In this document: positions 1-5,946 of the stretch, piece by piece | How the letters are laid out: every line of letters begins with the position of its first letter | Position numbering within the stretch: position 1 is the stretch's first letter | Assembly (NCBI GenBank): GCA_002308595.1 | Contig: DBWH01000053.1 | Location: 1-6,553, forward strand | Length of the DNA: 6,553 nucleotides | Source: Mageeibacillus sp. UBA1243 | GTDB taxonomy: Bacteria > Bacillota > Clostridia > UBA1212 | Reading direction: 5' to 3' | The notes under the pieces: generated by a model | Database searches by the model: none | Told to the model about the DNA's origin: nothing | The model's input: only the letters and a program-made list of their open reading frames with translations | Translations under genes and position numbers: made by a program

Positions 1-96
1 TCTACTTCAGGAGGATCATATCAGAACGGCGAACTGGTTTTTTCAATGGGCTTTATTTACAGCCCCTATTTACGCATTTTGCCAAATATACTATAG
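1..96 (+). CDS. possible 3' end of an unidentified rightward gene
   Basis: Reading from base 1, frame 1 is open for 31 codons and ends at TAG (94-96). Its peptide has a hydrophobic, aromatic-rich C-terminus (GELVFSMGFIYSPYLRILPN). This could be the tail of a protein whose body lies left of the window. The evidence is weak because frames 2 and 3 are also open across this stretch, frame 2 to 184 and frame 3 to about 134. Frame 1 is preferred only because it stops before the repeat-like segment starts. I recognise no family. An inverted repeat followed by a T-tract at 240-304 could terminate a rightward transcript. Confidence 0.22.
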   Translation, partial: STSGGSYQNGELVFSMGFIYSPYLRILPNIL

Positions 97-170
97 AACA
101 CTTCGTATTCCGGGAAATCTTCTTACTCTGAGATTGTTCAAAAACGAGGAGCTAAGGATTGCGGGCAAAG

Positions 171-336
171 TGCTTTGCGCGAGCTAACCACTCGAAGTAC
201 CTTCGCACATCTCTTTAACCACGATTTTCGGTTCTTTACACAAGCCGCCAAGATAAATTCGAAACAAGCGGTGTCTTGCGACGGATTAGTGGCGGCTTGT
301 TTTTCGCGAGCAAACCTCTCGCAGTACATTCGTACA
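171..336. repeat. pair of 39-base imperfect direct repeats (171-209 and 298-336)
   Basis: Aligned without gaps, the two copies agree at 32 of 39 positions by my count. Shared cores include CGCGAGC, AACC, CTCG and AGTAC. The similarity extends to the left with one gap, since both copies are preceded by GGATT (156-160 and 284-288). Copy spacing is 127 bases. The leftward translations of the two copies in matching phase resemble each other, but the phase is not kept between copies and stops intervene. The duplication therefore looks structural or old rather than part of a working gene. Confidence 0.6.
240..304 (+). terminator. inverted repeat with T-tract, possible rightward terminator
   Basis: ACAAGCCGCCA (240-250) is perfectly complementary to TGGCGGCTTGT (290-300), with a 39-base loop. 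TTTT follows immediately on the plus strand (301-304). The stem is G/C-rich and followed by T's only in the rightward direction, so it could end transcription coming from the left edge. The long loop is atypical. It may instead be a folded part of the repeat element. Confidence 0.3.
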
Positions 337-353
337 GCTTCGGATTTGCGCAC

Positions 354-391
354 GAAAAAATAGTTCAAAAATCAAGATTTTTGATTTTTGA
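354..391 (-). terminator. leftward terminator candidate at the end of the lipoprotein gene
   Basis: On the minus strand TCAAAAATCA (391-382) pairs with TGATTTTTGA (374-365) across a 7-base loop. ACTA and then six T's (360-355) follow. The hairpin overlaps the last codons and stop codon of the lipoprotein gene. The stem is mostly A/T and the T-run starts four bases after it, so efficiency may be modest. One arm lies in the 9-bp direct repeat that bounds the neighbouring repeat element. Confidence 0.42.
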
Positions 392-1093
392 GCGGATTTC
401 ATTGGCGATTGAGTAGTAGCTTTCCGGGAAAGGCGTTCCGTACCTGTCTCTGAATTCAGCGACAAGAGAATCACCCGGCAGAGCAAAATTATAACCGTAT
501 GTGTCTTTTCCATCAAGCTTGTACGCAGCCATAGTGTAGGTTTCACCCTCTTTCATCGGAACTTCAAATCCGCGAGTGCGCCTTATATACTCCACGCCAT
601 CCTGAAAGACGAGCACCTTGTCAATGTCATCAGTCTTGCCGAGTTCAGAATTCATCTCTTCCGGGCTCTCTGCAGTCTTTCCGGTCAGATAACGGTAAGC
701 GTCAGCGTCGTTTTTAAACTGAACATACGAATCCTGACCTAAAGTGATAACGTCACCCTTTTTAAGCAAAGAGCCGGTGCTTTTTTCCACTGAGAAAGTT
801 ACCAGCGTGTAGCCGCGGAACAGCATATCCTCTTTATCGAAGCAAACGTGATATTCGGTTTTAACAACCTTTCCTTTAAGAAAGGAATAATCCAAATTGC
901 GGTCCCGGCAGTATTGTTCATAATCGTCTAAATCTGCAAATATGTATGCATCATAGGCTTCATCTGCGATTGTACCGGGGAGTGACATAACCTTTTCAAA
1001 GTTTGATTTGCTGCTCTGCACGCTGCACGAGCAAAGCACTGCCAGGACAACGCCAATGACAGCCAGAAAAATAATACTTTTCTTAATTTTCAT
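365..1093 (-). CDS. putative lipoprotein of unknown function
   Basis: This leftward gene encodes a 242-residue protein that I do not recognise. I place the start at the ATG at 1093 because GGAGGTG (1105-1099) sits five bases upstream; an in-frame ATG at 1129 lacks such a site. The N-terminus is a classic type II signal peptide: KIKK, a hydrophobic core at about residues 7-20, then a lipobox-like LCSC with Cys23 as the likely lipidated residue. The protein is therefore expected on the outer face of the cytoplasmic membrane. The mature part is mixed alpha/beta by eye and rich in charged and aromatic residues, with no repeats or second membrane segment. No catalytic motif is evident. It is separated from the large gene upstream by a terminator, so it is probably transcribed alone. 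Confidence is high that it is a gene and low for function. Confidence 0.85.
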   Translation of the reverse strand: MKIKKSIIFLAVIGVVLAVLCSCSVQSSKSNFEKVMSLPGTIADEAYDAYIFADLDDYEQYCRDRNLDYSFLKGKVVKTEYHVCFDKEDMLFRGYTLVTFSVEKSTGSLLKKGDVITLGQDSYVQFKNDADAYRYLTGKTAESPEEMNSELGKTDDIDKVLVFQDGVEYIRRTRGFEVPMKEGETYTMAAYKLDGKDTYGYNFALPGDSLVAEFRDRYGTPFPESYYSIANEIRSKIKNLDF

Positions 1094-1325
1094 ATGAACA
1101 CCTCCATAGATAAAACGTTTCATTTCCAATCACGTAACATCAAGACGCCAAGATGCGGAGCGGGTGATAACACAATTGAAATTCGGGTTACTTTGCTTCA
1201 TTAAATTCTTGCAGTACACTTATGTGGTCAATTGCAGTATATCTTTTTCTTGCGAAATGTCAATAGAAAAATCATTCTATATAACCTTTAAGAAAAGAGC
1301 CGGCCGTTTGCGAACGTCAATACTC
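1094..1325 (-). promoter_or_regulatory. upstream region of the lipoprotein gene, promoter not resolved
   Basis: This gap holds no credible gene; the 67-codon rightward open frame at 1164-1367 has no ribosome binding site and runs through the terminators. On the minus strand a TTGACC (1231-1226) could be a -35 element, but only weak -10 candidates follow (GAATTT at 17 bases, TTTAAT at 20 bases). The 8-mer TTGCAGTA (plus strand) appears at 1209-1216 and 1232-1239, 23 bases apart, bracketing that hexamer. This spacing is suggestive of regulator half-sites. ATCAAGACGCCAA (1139-1151) closely matches a sequence upstream of the large gene. Confidence 0.3.
1099..1105 (-). promoter_or_regulatory. ribosome binding site deciding the lipoprotein start
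   Basis: GGAGGTG on the minus strand lies five bases before the ATG at 1093. It is the reason for rejecting the upstream in-frame ATG at 1129, which would put 12 extra residues ahead of the signal peptide. Confidence 0.8.
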
Positions 1326-1360
1326 AAAAAGAGGGAGCAGACAACCTCGTGCCGGCTCCC
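1326..1360 (-). terminator. intrinsic terminator of the large GH42-like gene
   Basis: On the minus strand, 27 bases after the stop codon, GGGAGC (1360-1355) pairs with GCTCCC (1338-1333). TC and then five T's (1330-1326) follow. A second, mutually exclusive pairing uses GAGCCGGC (1358-1351) with GCCGGCTC (1304-1297), followed by TTTTCTT. Either fold would end the transcript from the 1387-4692 gene, so this is best read as a tandem or overlapping terminator. Confidence 0.65.
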
Positions 1361-1386
1361 AATTTAACTCAGTATTACTTTTTGAA

Positions 1387-4300
1387 TCAGTATAACTTTT
1401 CGGACTCGCCCGCAACGTCGAACGTGAAGCCGCCCTTGTGAGCTTCGGCGGTGTAATCACCGAAATACTTTCTCGCGATTGACTCGCGCTCCACGGCAAG
1501 GCTCAGGTCTCCGATGTTAAGAGCCGAATAATCGTCACATTCGAATGAAACCGAAATTCTGACGGCTCCGAGGCGGGCCTGATTCGAGAGCGTGTACTTG
1601 ATCGGCATTGGCTTGTCGCCAATGTCAAACTCGGCCGACATCCTCTCATTCCTGATGTCGTCCTCGTAAAACCCCACGATCATCTTGGCGTTACCGCTTC
1701 CCGTATATGAGCCGAGGAAGTTGAGCTCGATGACGTCGCCCGTCTGGAGGTCGCCGATGACAGGCGAGTTGTTTTTGGAGCGTGCATCCTTTGAGAGCAC
1801 GATGTTTTCGACAACTACGTGCGAGTGGAAAGGAACGAGGTATACGTCGCCAGTCCAGTTTCCGCTTTCGTCAACCGACTTCAGAAGGCCTGTCTGGTCA
1901 TCGCCGAGCTCGACAAGCTGATACGATTTTTCGCCTGTATTTACGGCAAGAGTTGCGCCCGTGCCGCCCGCATAACCCGGTCTCGGGTCGTTTTTCTCGA
2001 TGAGATTGGCGACACACTTGATGTCCGCTGCTGTTCCGTCGTCGCTGATGTTGAGTATGTTGATGTATTTGCCGCCGTGCGACCATACATATTCAAGCTG
2101 CTTCTGAGGCGTGCCTCTCTTGTAGGCGGTCATTGAGTTGTACTCGCCCATCGTCACGTTCTTGAAGCCTGCAGAGAATGCGAGGTTCAGGAAGTTTGTG
2201 TCGTCCTGGAACCACATGCCGTACCTTGTCGCGCCGAAGTGGCAGCCGAGCGTCATCATTGCGTCGACCGGCGACATTCTGGTGTCAGCCTGTCCGAGGA
2301 AGCCCGAAATCGCGTCACCCTCAGGAATTGAGTGACCCGAAATGATTTCTGACGGGAAACCGGCAAGGAGCGCCTCGCGAAACGCCTCTGTAAGTCTCTT
2401 GTTTACAATCTTTCTTGTGAAAAGCGCCCACTGCTCAAAGAAAGGTCCGCTGAACTTGTCCCATGCTCCCCTGTTTCCGAGCACACCGTTTCTCGGCGCG
2501 TCGATGTCCTCTCTTGACTTAAACGACGTTCCGAACTTTTTGTTGATGTTCTCAACGCTTCCGAATCTCTCGATGAGGTAGCTTCTGAAGCCCTCGATGT
2601 TGTTCGGGTTGTAGTCGCCGAACGTCTCGCCGACGTTGATCTCAATCTCGTGGATAGGCTCAAGACCGACAAGCTTTTCGGGATCTCCGACAAAGTTTGA
2701 ATAGAGGTCCTGAAGAGTGGTTCTTAAGGGGTAAATCCTCATCTTGTCGAGTTCAATGATGCCCTCCGCGTACGTCGCATTGTAGAACTGCGAATCAAGC
2801 TCCACGTAGTTTGCCGTTTCATTGTCGTTGGTGTAGCCGAGGTATCTGTAGAACCCGTTCTCGTCAATGTAACTCGCAAGGACCTTCGTCTGACCCGTGA
2901 TGTTAAACCTGTGCGTAAAGCAGGGCTCCCAGACGTTGTAGGACTTGCTGTAGTTTCTTATCTTGGCGGTACTCCTCCAGTCCGAATAGTTCGCCTCGGT
3001 AAGGAGGGAGAGGCGCTTTGTGGAAAGAACCGTGATAATCTTGGCGGCAAGGTCGGTCCTGATGTGCTGGAACTCGGCCGATTTAACGTAGTCAGTGTCG
3101 CTGACGTCAACCCCCTTCACAGCTTCAAGCCTCTTGTTTGCGTTGACCGTATACCAGTAGAAAATGTTCTCGTACACGCCAATGTCAATCTTGTCGCCGT
3201 ACGCGTCCGCGGCATCGCCGAAGAGCCTGACGTAGGATCTGTCAGCGTCGTTTGAGTCCTTGGCGATAGACACGACAAGGCCGTCGTTTGAAAATGCGGA
3301 CTGTGCAACGAAAGTCGCCGTTCCGTCGATGTTGAAGTTGATCTTTGAAAGCTCGATCGAGTCGTCGCCGTCGGTCACAGCGTAGACTGTTCCGCGGAAT
3401 GCAGTGTTTGAATTCCTGTCAGTCACAAGGACGGTGTCTGCCGCGCCCGCTTTATTGCCCTTGGTTATTTCAATCTCGTGGTTTGCGGCATCCTGACCGA
3501 GCGCGATGCTTCCCTTGCTGACAAGTTTTACCTCTTTCAGCGAATAAATCGCGAAAGGAACGTTTCCTTCACCGTCTGCCTTCTCAGCCGCAACGAGCAG
3601 TTTCTCCTCTCCTGTGCCGTCAAAGTCACCCGCCAATATGATATATGGCGCTCTGTCCTTGAACTCAGGCGTGATGACCATGTAGAGCATTCCGTACTCG
3701 TCAAAAACTTTTACCGACTTGGTCTCCGGAGTTTTTCCGTTGAAGGCGCTTGCCGCTACAACGATCCTGCCGTCAACTTTGCTGCACGCAACCCTCACGC
3801 CGCCCTTAATATCGGCCGAGAACGCGAGGAACTGAGCTGTTTTTGCGGAATAGCGGTTGTAGACCCTTATAAGCGTGTGGTTTTCGCTGTCCCTGCCCTC
3901 GCCGGCAACGATGATCGGCATCGACTTGTTGATTTCAAGGTCTGAGCCGTAGCCCTGGACGCCGTAAATCTCAGTCGAAAGTCCCAGCTCGAGGTCTGAG
4001 TCGGTGTATTTTACCGTGTAGCCTTTGTTATTTGTGATTGTGTCCGGAAGGCTCACAAGCGCATTGTCAATGTTCTCCTGCTCCGCGTTCCTGACCTTCA
4101 TGCTGATCATCTCGAAGGTATAGTAGTCGTCAAACACATTGGCGTTGCTGCCCTTGTCAAGAAGCACGCAGAGCTTGTTTTCGTACACGAAAGCTTCTTT
4201 TCCGAGCTTATCGGCAAGACTCTCAAGCGTCACATTCCCCGTGCCGCAGTCAAGACCCGTAGCGCTGCTGAGGAGCCCCGCGTCAACAGTCATAACCTTG

Positions 4301-4692
4301 TCCGCATAGCTGCATAAGCTCTTGTCGCCAATGACCTCCGTCACGTCCCTGTACTCGCCGTTAACGTAAACGTTCTGCTTTTCAACCTGAAACGCAATAC
4401 CGTTGTAGTTTTTCAAAAGCTTTTCGGCAAGCGTCGACGCAGTGTAGTCGGCGTAATCAATTTTGTCGGAAAAACCGTAAAAAATCACTCCCGGGTCCTC
4501 CTCTTTTTTAGGCTCGCTTGTCGGCAAAACGGTCTTGCCCCCGCCCTTGCCTGCACAGCCGCCGATTGTAAGCGACGTCAGCGTGATCACCGCGATCAGT
4601 ATCAGCGCGATGCCTGAGACGACGTAATTGTTGGAATTCCTGAAGAAAGCCTTGATTTTCTTTACATCTGAAGTAGTACTATTACCGGCCAT
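1387..4692 (-). CDS. membrane-anchored multidomain protein with GH42-like glycoside hydrolase region
   Basis: The product is 1101 residues. I chose the ATG at 4692 because GGAGG (4702-4698) lies five bases upstream; the longer TTG frame from 4731 has no such site. Residues 1-46 form a basic head, a hydrophobic segment (about 24-43) and a lipobox-like IGGC (Cys46), so it is a lipoprotein or has a single membrane anchor. A Gly/Lys/Pro linker follows. Residues of about 100-185 (VYVNGEYRDV and later TLESLADKLG) resemble copper amine oxidase N-terminal-like stalk domains. About 255-520 looks like a beta-propeller with an FG-GAP-like unit (GDFDGTGEEKLLVA). The part after 680 resembles GH42 in clan GH-A. 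INVGETFGDYN places a candidate acid/base at Glu689, followed by FRSYLIERFGS and NKKFGTSF, which match the GH42 RYGS/LN.AWGT block. VTMGEYNS places a candidate nucleophile at Glu850. The first half of the barrel is not clear. The C-terminus (about 970-1085) resembles a beta-sandwich carbohydrate-binding module. The likely role is cell-surface glycan binding or hydrolysis; the substrate cannot be stated. Confidence 0.85.
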   Translation of the reverse strand: MAGNSTTSDVKKIKAFFRNSNNYVVSGIALILIAVITLTSLTIGGCAGKGGGKTVLPTSEPKKEEDPGVIFYGFSDKIDYADYTASTLAEKLLKNYNGIAFQVEKQNVYVNGEYRDVTEVIGDKSLCSYADKVMTVDAGLLSSATGLDCGTGNVTLESLADKLGKEAFVYENKLCVLLDKGSNANVFDDYYTFEMISMKVRNAEQENIDNALVSLPDTITNNKGYTVKYTDSDLELGLSTEIYGVQGYGSDLEINKSMPIIVAGEGRDSENHTLIRVYNRYSAKTAQFLAFSADIKGGVRVACSKVDGRIVVAASAFNGKTPETKSVKVFDEYGMLYMVITPEFKDRAPYIILAGDFDGTGEEKLLVAAEKADGEGNVPFAIYSLKEVKLVSKGSIALGQDAANHEIEITKGNKAGAADTVLVTDRNSNTAFRGTVYAVTDGDDSIELSKINFNIDGTATFVAQSAFSNDGLVVSIAKDSNDADRSYVRLFGDAADAYGDKIDIGVYENIFYWYTVNANKRLEAVKGVDVSDTDYVKSAEFQHIRTDLAAKIITVLSTKRLSLLTEANYSDWRSTAKIRNYSKSYNVWEPCFTHRFNITGQTKVLASYIDENGFYRYLGYTNDNETANYVELDSQFYNATYAEGIIELDKMRIYPLRTTLQDLYSNFVGDPEKLVGLEPIHEIEINVGETFGDYNPNNIEGFRSYLIERFGSVENINKKFGTSFKSREDIDAPRNGVLGNRGAWDKFSGPFFEQWALFTRKIVNKRLTEAFREALLAGFPSEIISGHSIPEGDAISGFLGQADTRMSPVDAMMTLGCHFGATRYGMWFQDDTNFLNLAFSAGFKNVTMGEYNSMTAYKRGTPQKQLEYVWSHGGKYINILNISDDGTAADIKCVANLIEKNDPRPGYAGGTGATLAVNTGEKSYQLVELGDDQTGLLKSVDESGNWTGDVYLVPFHSHVVVENIVLSKDARSKNNSPVIGDLQTGDVIELNFLGSYTGSGNAKMIVGFYEDDIRNERMSAEFDIGDKPMPIKYTLSNQARLGAVRISVSFECDDYSALNIGDLSLAVERESIARKYFGDYTAEAHKGGFTFDVAGESEKLY

Positions 4693-4742
4693 TTTATCCT
4701 CCATAACAGATAAATAGAGCCCCTTGGGCAAATTTTGACATT

Positions 4743-4771
4743 ATTTTATCAAAGACGCCAATAAAAAACAA
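4743..4771 (-). promoter_or_regulatory. candidate promoter of the large gene
   Basis: On the minus strand TTGTTT (4771-4766) is followed after 17 bases by TAAAAT (4748-4743), about 50 bases before the ATG at 4692. The -10 matches consensus at five of six positions and the -35 is weaker. The -35 overlaps the T-tract of the terminator just upstream, so the transcription unit would start directly after termination. The spacer holds the GACGCC motif shared with the lipoprotein gene's upstream region. Confidence 0.42.
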
Positions 4772-4796
4772 CGAAAACCGCCCTGTTTCGGCGGTT
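4763..4796 (-). terminator. leftward intrinsic terminator between the toxin cassette and the large gene
   Basis: On the minus strand AACCGCC (4796-4790) pairs with GGCGGTT (4782-4776) across a 7-base loop. It is followed by TTCGTTG and six T's (4768-4763). It is oriented to stop leftward transcription arriving from the toxin cassette before it reaches the large gene. A stronger terminator at 4897-4945 already does this, so it is a second barrier or ends an unmapped short transcript from 4797-4895. Confidence 0.6.
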
Positions 4797-4844
4797 AAGT
4801 CCTTAAAATCCGGTAGTCAAGATTTCTTACACGGAAGGACTATA

Positions 4845-4864
4845 ATTTCATCTTGTACTGAAAT
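4845..4864. repeat. small inverted repeat in the interval between two terminators
   Basis: ATTTCA (4845-4850) and TGAAAT (4859-4864) are complementary across an 8-base loop. They lie in the roughly 100-base interval 4797-4895, where I see no gene. No convincing promoter of either strand was found there. The interval could hold a small RNA ending at the 4763-4796 terminator, or be plain spacer. Confidence 0.25.
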
Positions 4865-4896
4865 CATGAGACTTCTGCGCAAGATGTATATCCGAC

Positions 4897-4945
4897 AAAA
4901 AGCTGTCAAAGCACTTCAATACTGGTTCGTGCTTTAACAGCTTTT
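4897..4945 (-). terminator. strong intrinsic terminator of the Abi_2 gene
   Basis: The arms at 4945-4929 and 4914-4898 form a 17-pair stem in the leftward RNA. The single non-Watson-Crick position (4936 with 4907) becomes a U-G wobble in that direction but an A-C mismatch in the other. The loop is 14 bases and the 3' arm runs into five T's (4901-4897). The hairpin starts 15 bases after the stop codon of the toxin gene, so its orientation and position both assign it to that gene. Confidence 0.82.
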
Positions 4946-4960
4946 CCGATAAAGGAAATG

Positions 4961-5866
4961 TTATATGTGATTTTGCCAATCACTTGGAAAATTCATATCG
5001 TTTAGATTTATGCAATGCTGATAAGTACTGATAAGCCCTTTTAGAGTTGCAGAGAAACTGTTCCAAGAAGTTACATCAGGGCGTAAATACTTCATCGCCA
5101 GTATTGCTTCATACAAGGAACTAACCCTTGGTAAGCACGGAGTGAATGCGTCATTATTAATGATTTGCGGCATAATCGAGAATAATCTTCGGTATAGTCT
5201 GCCCCCGTGCGCACATGTATTTCTCAAAACCGTCGTTGCATAGACCCAAGAGGAAAACATATCCTGTGATGGTGTTATAACCGTCCCGGAAGAATTCGTA
5301 TAACTGTAATTCCTCACCAGCAGAGAAAACGGTGAATTGGCATGAGGTTTTAAATTCTTGATTGTTTTGGAAAGTGTGCCGTATGACAACACTTCGACAG
5401 CAGCCCAAACCGGGATTAAACCATTGTAAATGTTAAAATTGTGCTTAACAAAATCATCGCTTGAACGTTTGATTTCAGAAGCAATAGTCGCCGTGTTATC
5501 CCAATAGTTCTTTTTATCCTTAAAGAACAAGGGATCATTCAACGCTAATGGTTCACCTGTTAATCGAAAAGCTTCCACTAGTCTTGCTCTAATCGATACC
5601 TCGATTTCAAGAAGATAGTCAAAAATGACTCGTGAAAGTTTTGCGTCAAATTCATACCTTTTCAATGCTTCATCAAAGCTGGTATTCGGCAAGTAATTTC
5701 CTGTTGAAGAATCCGTCATGAAAAAGAAATACCCTTTAAGCCGATAATAACCAATCTTCCGTATAGCCATCTCTGCATCAGATGCAGACGTAACAACCAT
5801 CCCTTTAAGCTTTAGTTTCGCAACCAAATCCGTCGGGGACAAAAAGGGTTTTGGATAAGTAGTCAT
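4961..5866 (-). CDS. Abi_2 / AbiF-family HEPN abortive-infection protein
   Basis: The gene encodes 301 residues, a usual length for Abi_2 (AbiD/AbiF-like) proteins. The key evidence is the HEPN ribonuclease signature RNTCAH, Arg215 to His220 (R-x4-H), in the family-typical context LRNTCAHGGRLY. Other family-like blocks are IRKIGYYRLKGYFF near the N-terminus, EIEVSIRARLVEAF, and IPVWAAVEVLSYGTLSKTI. Such proteins are phage-defence or toxin RNases acting in the cytoplasm, and growth arrest after RNA cleavage is the expected effect. I chose the ATG at 5866 because GAGG of GAGGTG is five bases upstream; the longer frame to 5956 would begin inside the promoter. A small structured RNA with its own terminator lies directly upstream, and no protein antitoxin gene is present. 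Base composition is clearly more AT-rich than its neighbours (about 38% GC in one 60-base line, against about 53% in the prepilin peptidase), suggesting transfer. Substrate RNA is unknown. Confidence 0.88.
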   Translation of the reverse strand: MTTYPKPFLSPTDLVAKLKLKGMVVTSASDAEMAIRKIGYYRLKGYFFFMTDSSTGNYLPNTSFDEALKRYEFDAKLSRVIFDYLLEIEVSIRARLVEAFRLTGEPLALNDPLFFKDKKNYWDNTATIASEIKRSSDDFVKHNFNIYNGLIPVWAAVEVLSYGTLSKTIKNLKPHANSPFSLLVRNYSYTNSSGTVITPSQDMFSSWVYATTVLRNTCAHGGRLYRRLFSIMPQIINNDAFTPCLPRVSSLYEAILAMKYLRPDVTSWNSFSATLKGLISTYQHCINLNDMNFPSDWQNHI

Positions 5867-5870
5867 ATTC

Positions 5871-5875
5871 ACCTC
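5871..5875 (-). promoter_or_regulatory. toxin ribosome binding site abutting the RNA's T-tract
   Basis: GAGGT (5875-5871) precedes the ATG at 5866 and begins one base after the T7 tract (5883-5877) that ends the upstream RNA. Transcripts stopping at the T-tract therefore lack the site, and only read-through transcripts can be translated into toxin. Confidence 0.7.
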
Positions 5876-5876
5876 G

Positions 5877-5940
5877 AAAAAAATGACCCGCCGGGTTGCG
5901 CATTCGAACTGACGTTCGACTAAGCGTGGCGGGTTCTGTT
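5877..5940 (-). ncRNA. structured small RNA upstream of the Abi_2 toxin, candidate RNA antitoxin (abiF-RNA-like)
   Basis: Predicted leftward transcript of about 64 nt, starting near 5940 and ending in a T7 tract. An outer 7-bp stem pairs ACCCGCC (minus strand 5934-5928) with GGCGGGT (5892-5886). Inside are a 3-bp CGC/GCG pairing (5926-5924 with 5901-5899) and a perfect 6-bp stem TCGAAC/GTTCGA (5919-5914 with 5909-5904) closed by a GTCA tetraloop. The 3' side between stems leaves CAACCC unpaired, and ACCC (5896-5893) could compete for the GGGT of the outer stem (5889-5886), a possible switch or pseudoknot partner. Two bases after the outer stem come T's at 5883-5877, so the fold is also an intrinsic terminator. 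Published work describes an abiF RNA motif near abiF genes; position fits, but I cannot run a covariance model, so membership is inference. An attenuator leader is the alternative. Confidence 0.68.
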
Positions 5941-5946
5941 GACGTG

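Larger units (their letters stand above)
130..371. repeat. repeat-like non-coding element between two 9-bp direct repeats
   Basis: No convincing gene lies between 97 and 364. What is visible is repeat structure. The 9-mer GTTCAAAAA occurs at 136-144 and again at 363-371. Between these copies lie two imperfect direct repeats (171-209 and 298-336) and an 11-bp inverted repeat (240-250 with 290-300). Short open frames on both strands (138-368 minus, 175-363 plus) overlap each other and have no ribosome binding site. Their arginine- and cysteine-rich peptides look like translated repeat DNA. The segment may be an interspersed intergenic element or a small non-autonomous insertion, with the 9-mers as a candidate target duplication. 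No terminal inverted repeats or transposase are visible, so mobility is inference. Confidence 0.5.

Noticed and set aside
138..368. 76-codon leftward open frame and the overlapping 62-codon rightward frame at 175-363
   Set aside because: They overlap on opposite strands, lack ribosome binding sites, cross internal direct and inverted repeats, and give peptides typical of translated repeat DNA.
130..371. CRISPR array
   Set aside because: Only two diverged copies of a 39-base block, 127 bases apart, with no regular spacers.
1164..1367. 67-codon rightward open frame
   Set aside because: No ribosome binding site, and it runs through both arms of the terminator region of the large gene.
1685..3945. 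Several open frames on both strands within the large gene
   Set aside because: They are shadows of the 1387-4692 gene, whose protein shows recognisable domains along its length.
4693..4731. TTG start adding 13 residues to the large protein
   Set aside because: No ribosome binding site upstream, whereas the ATG at 4692 has GGAGG five bases before it. The extension would contain that very site.
5157..5408. 83-codon leftward open frame inside the Abi_2 gene
   Set aside because: It is an alternate frame of the Abi_2 gene, without a ribosome binding site or recognisable motifs.
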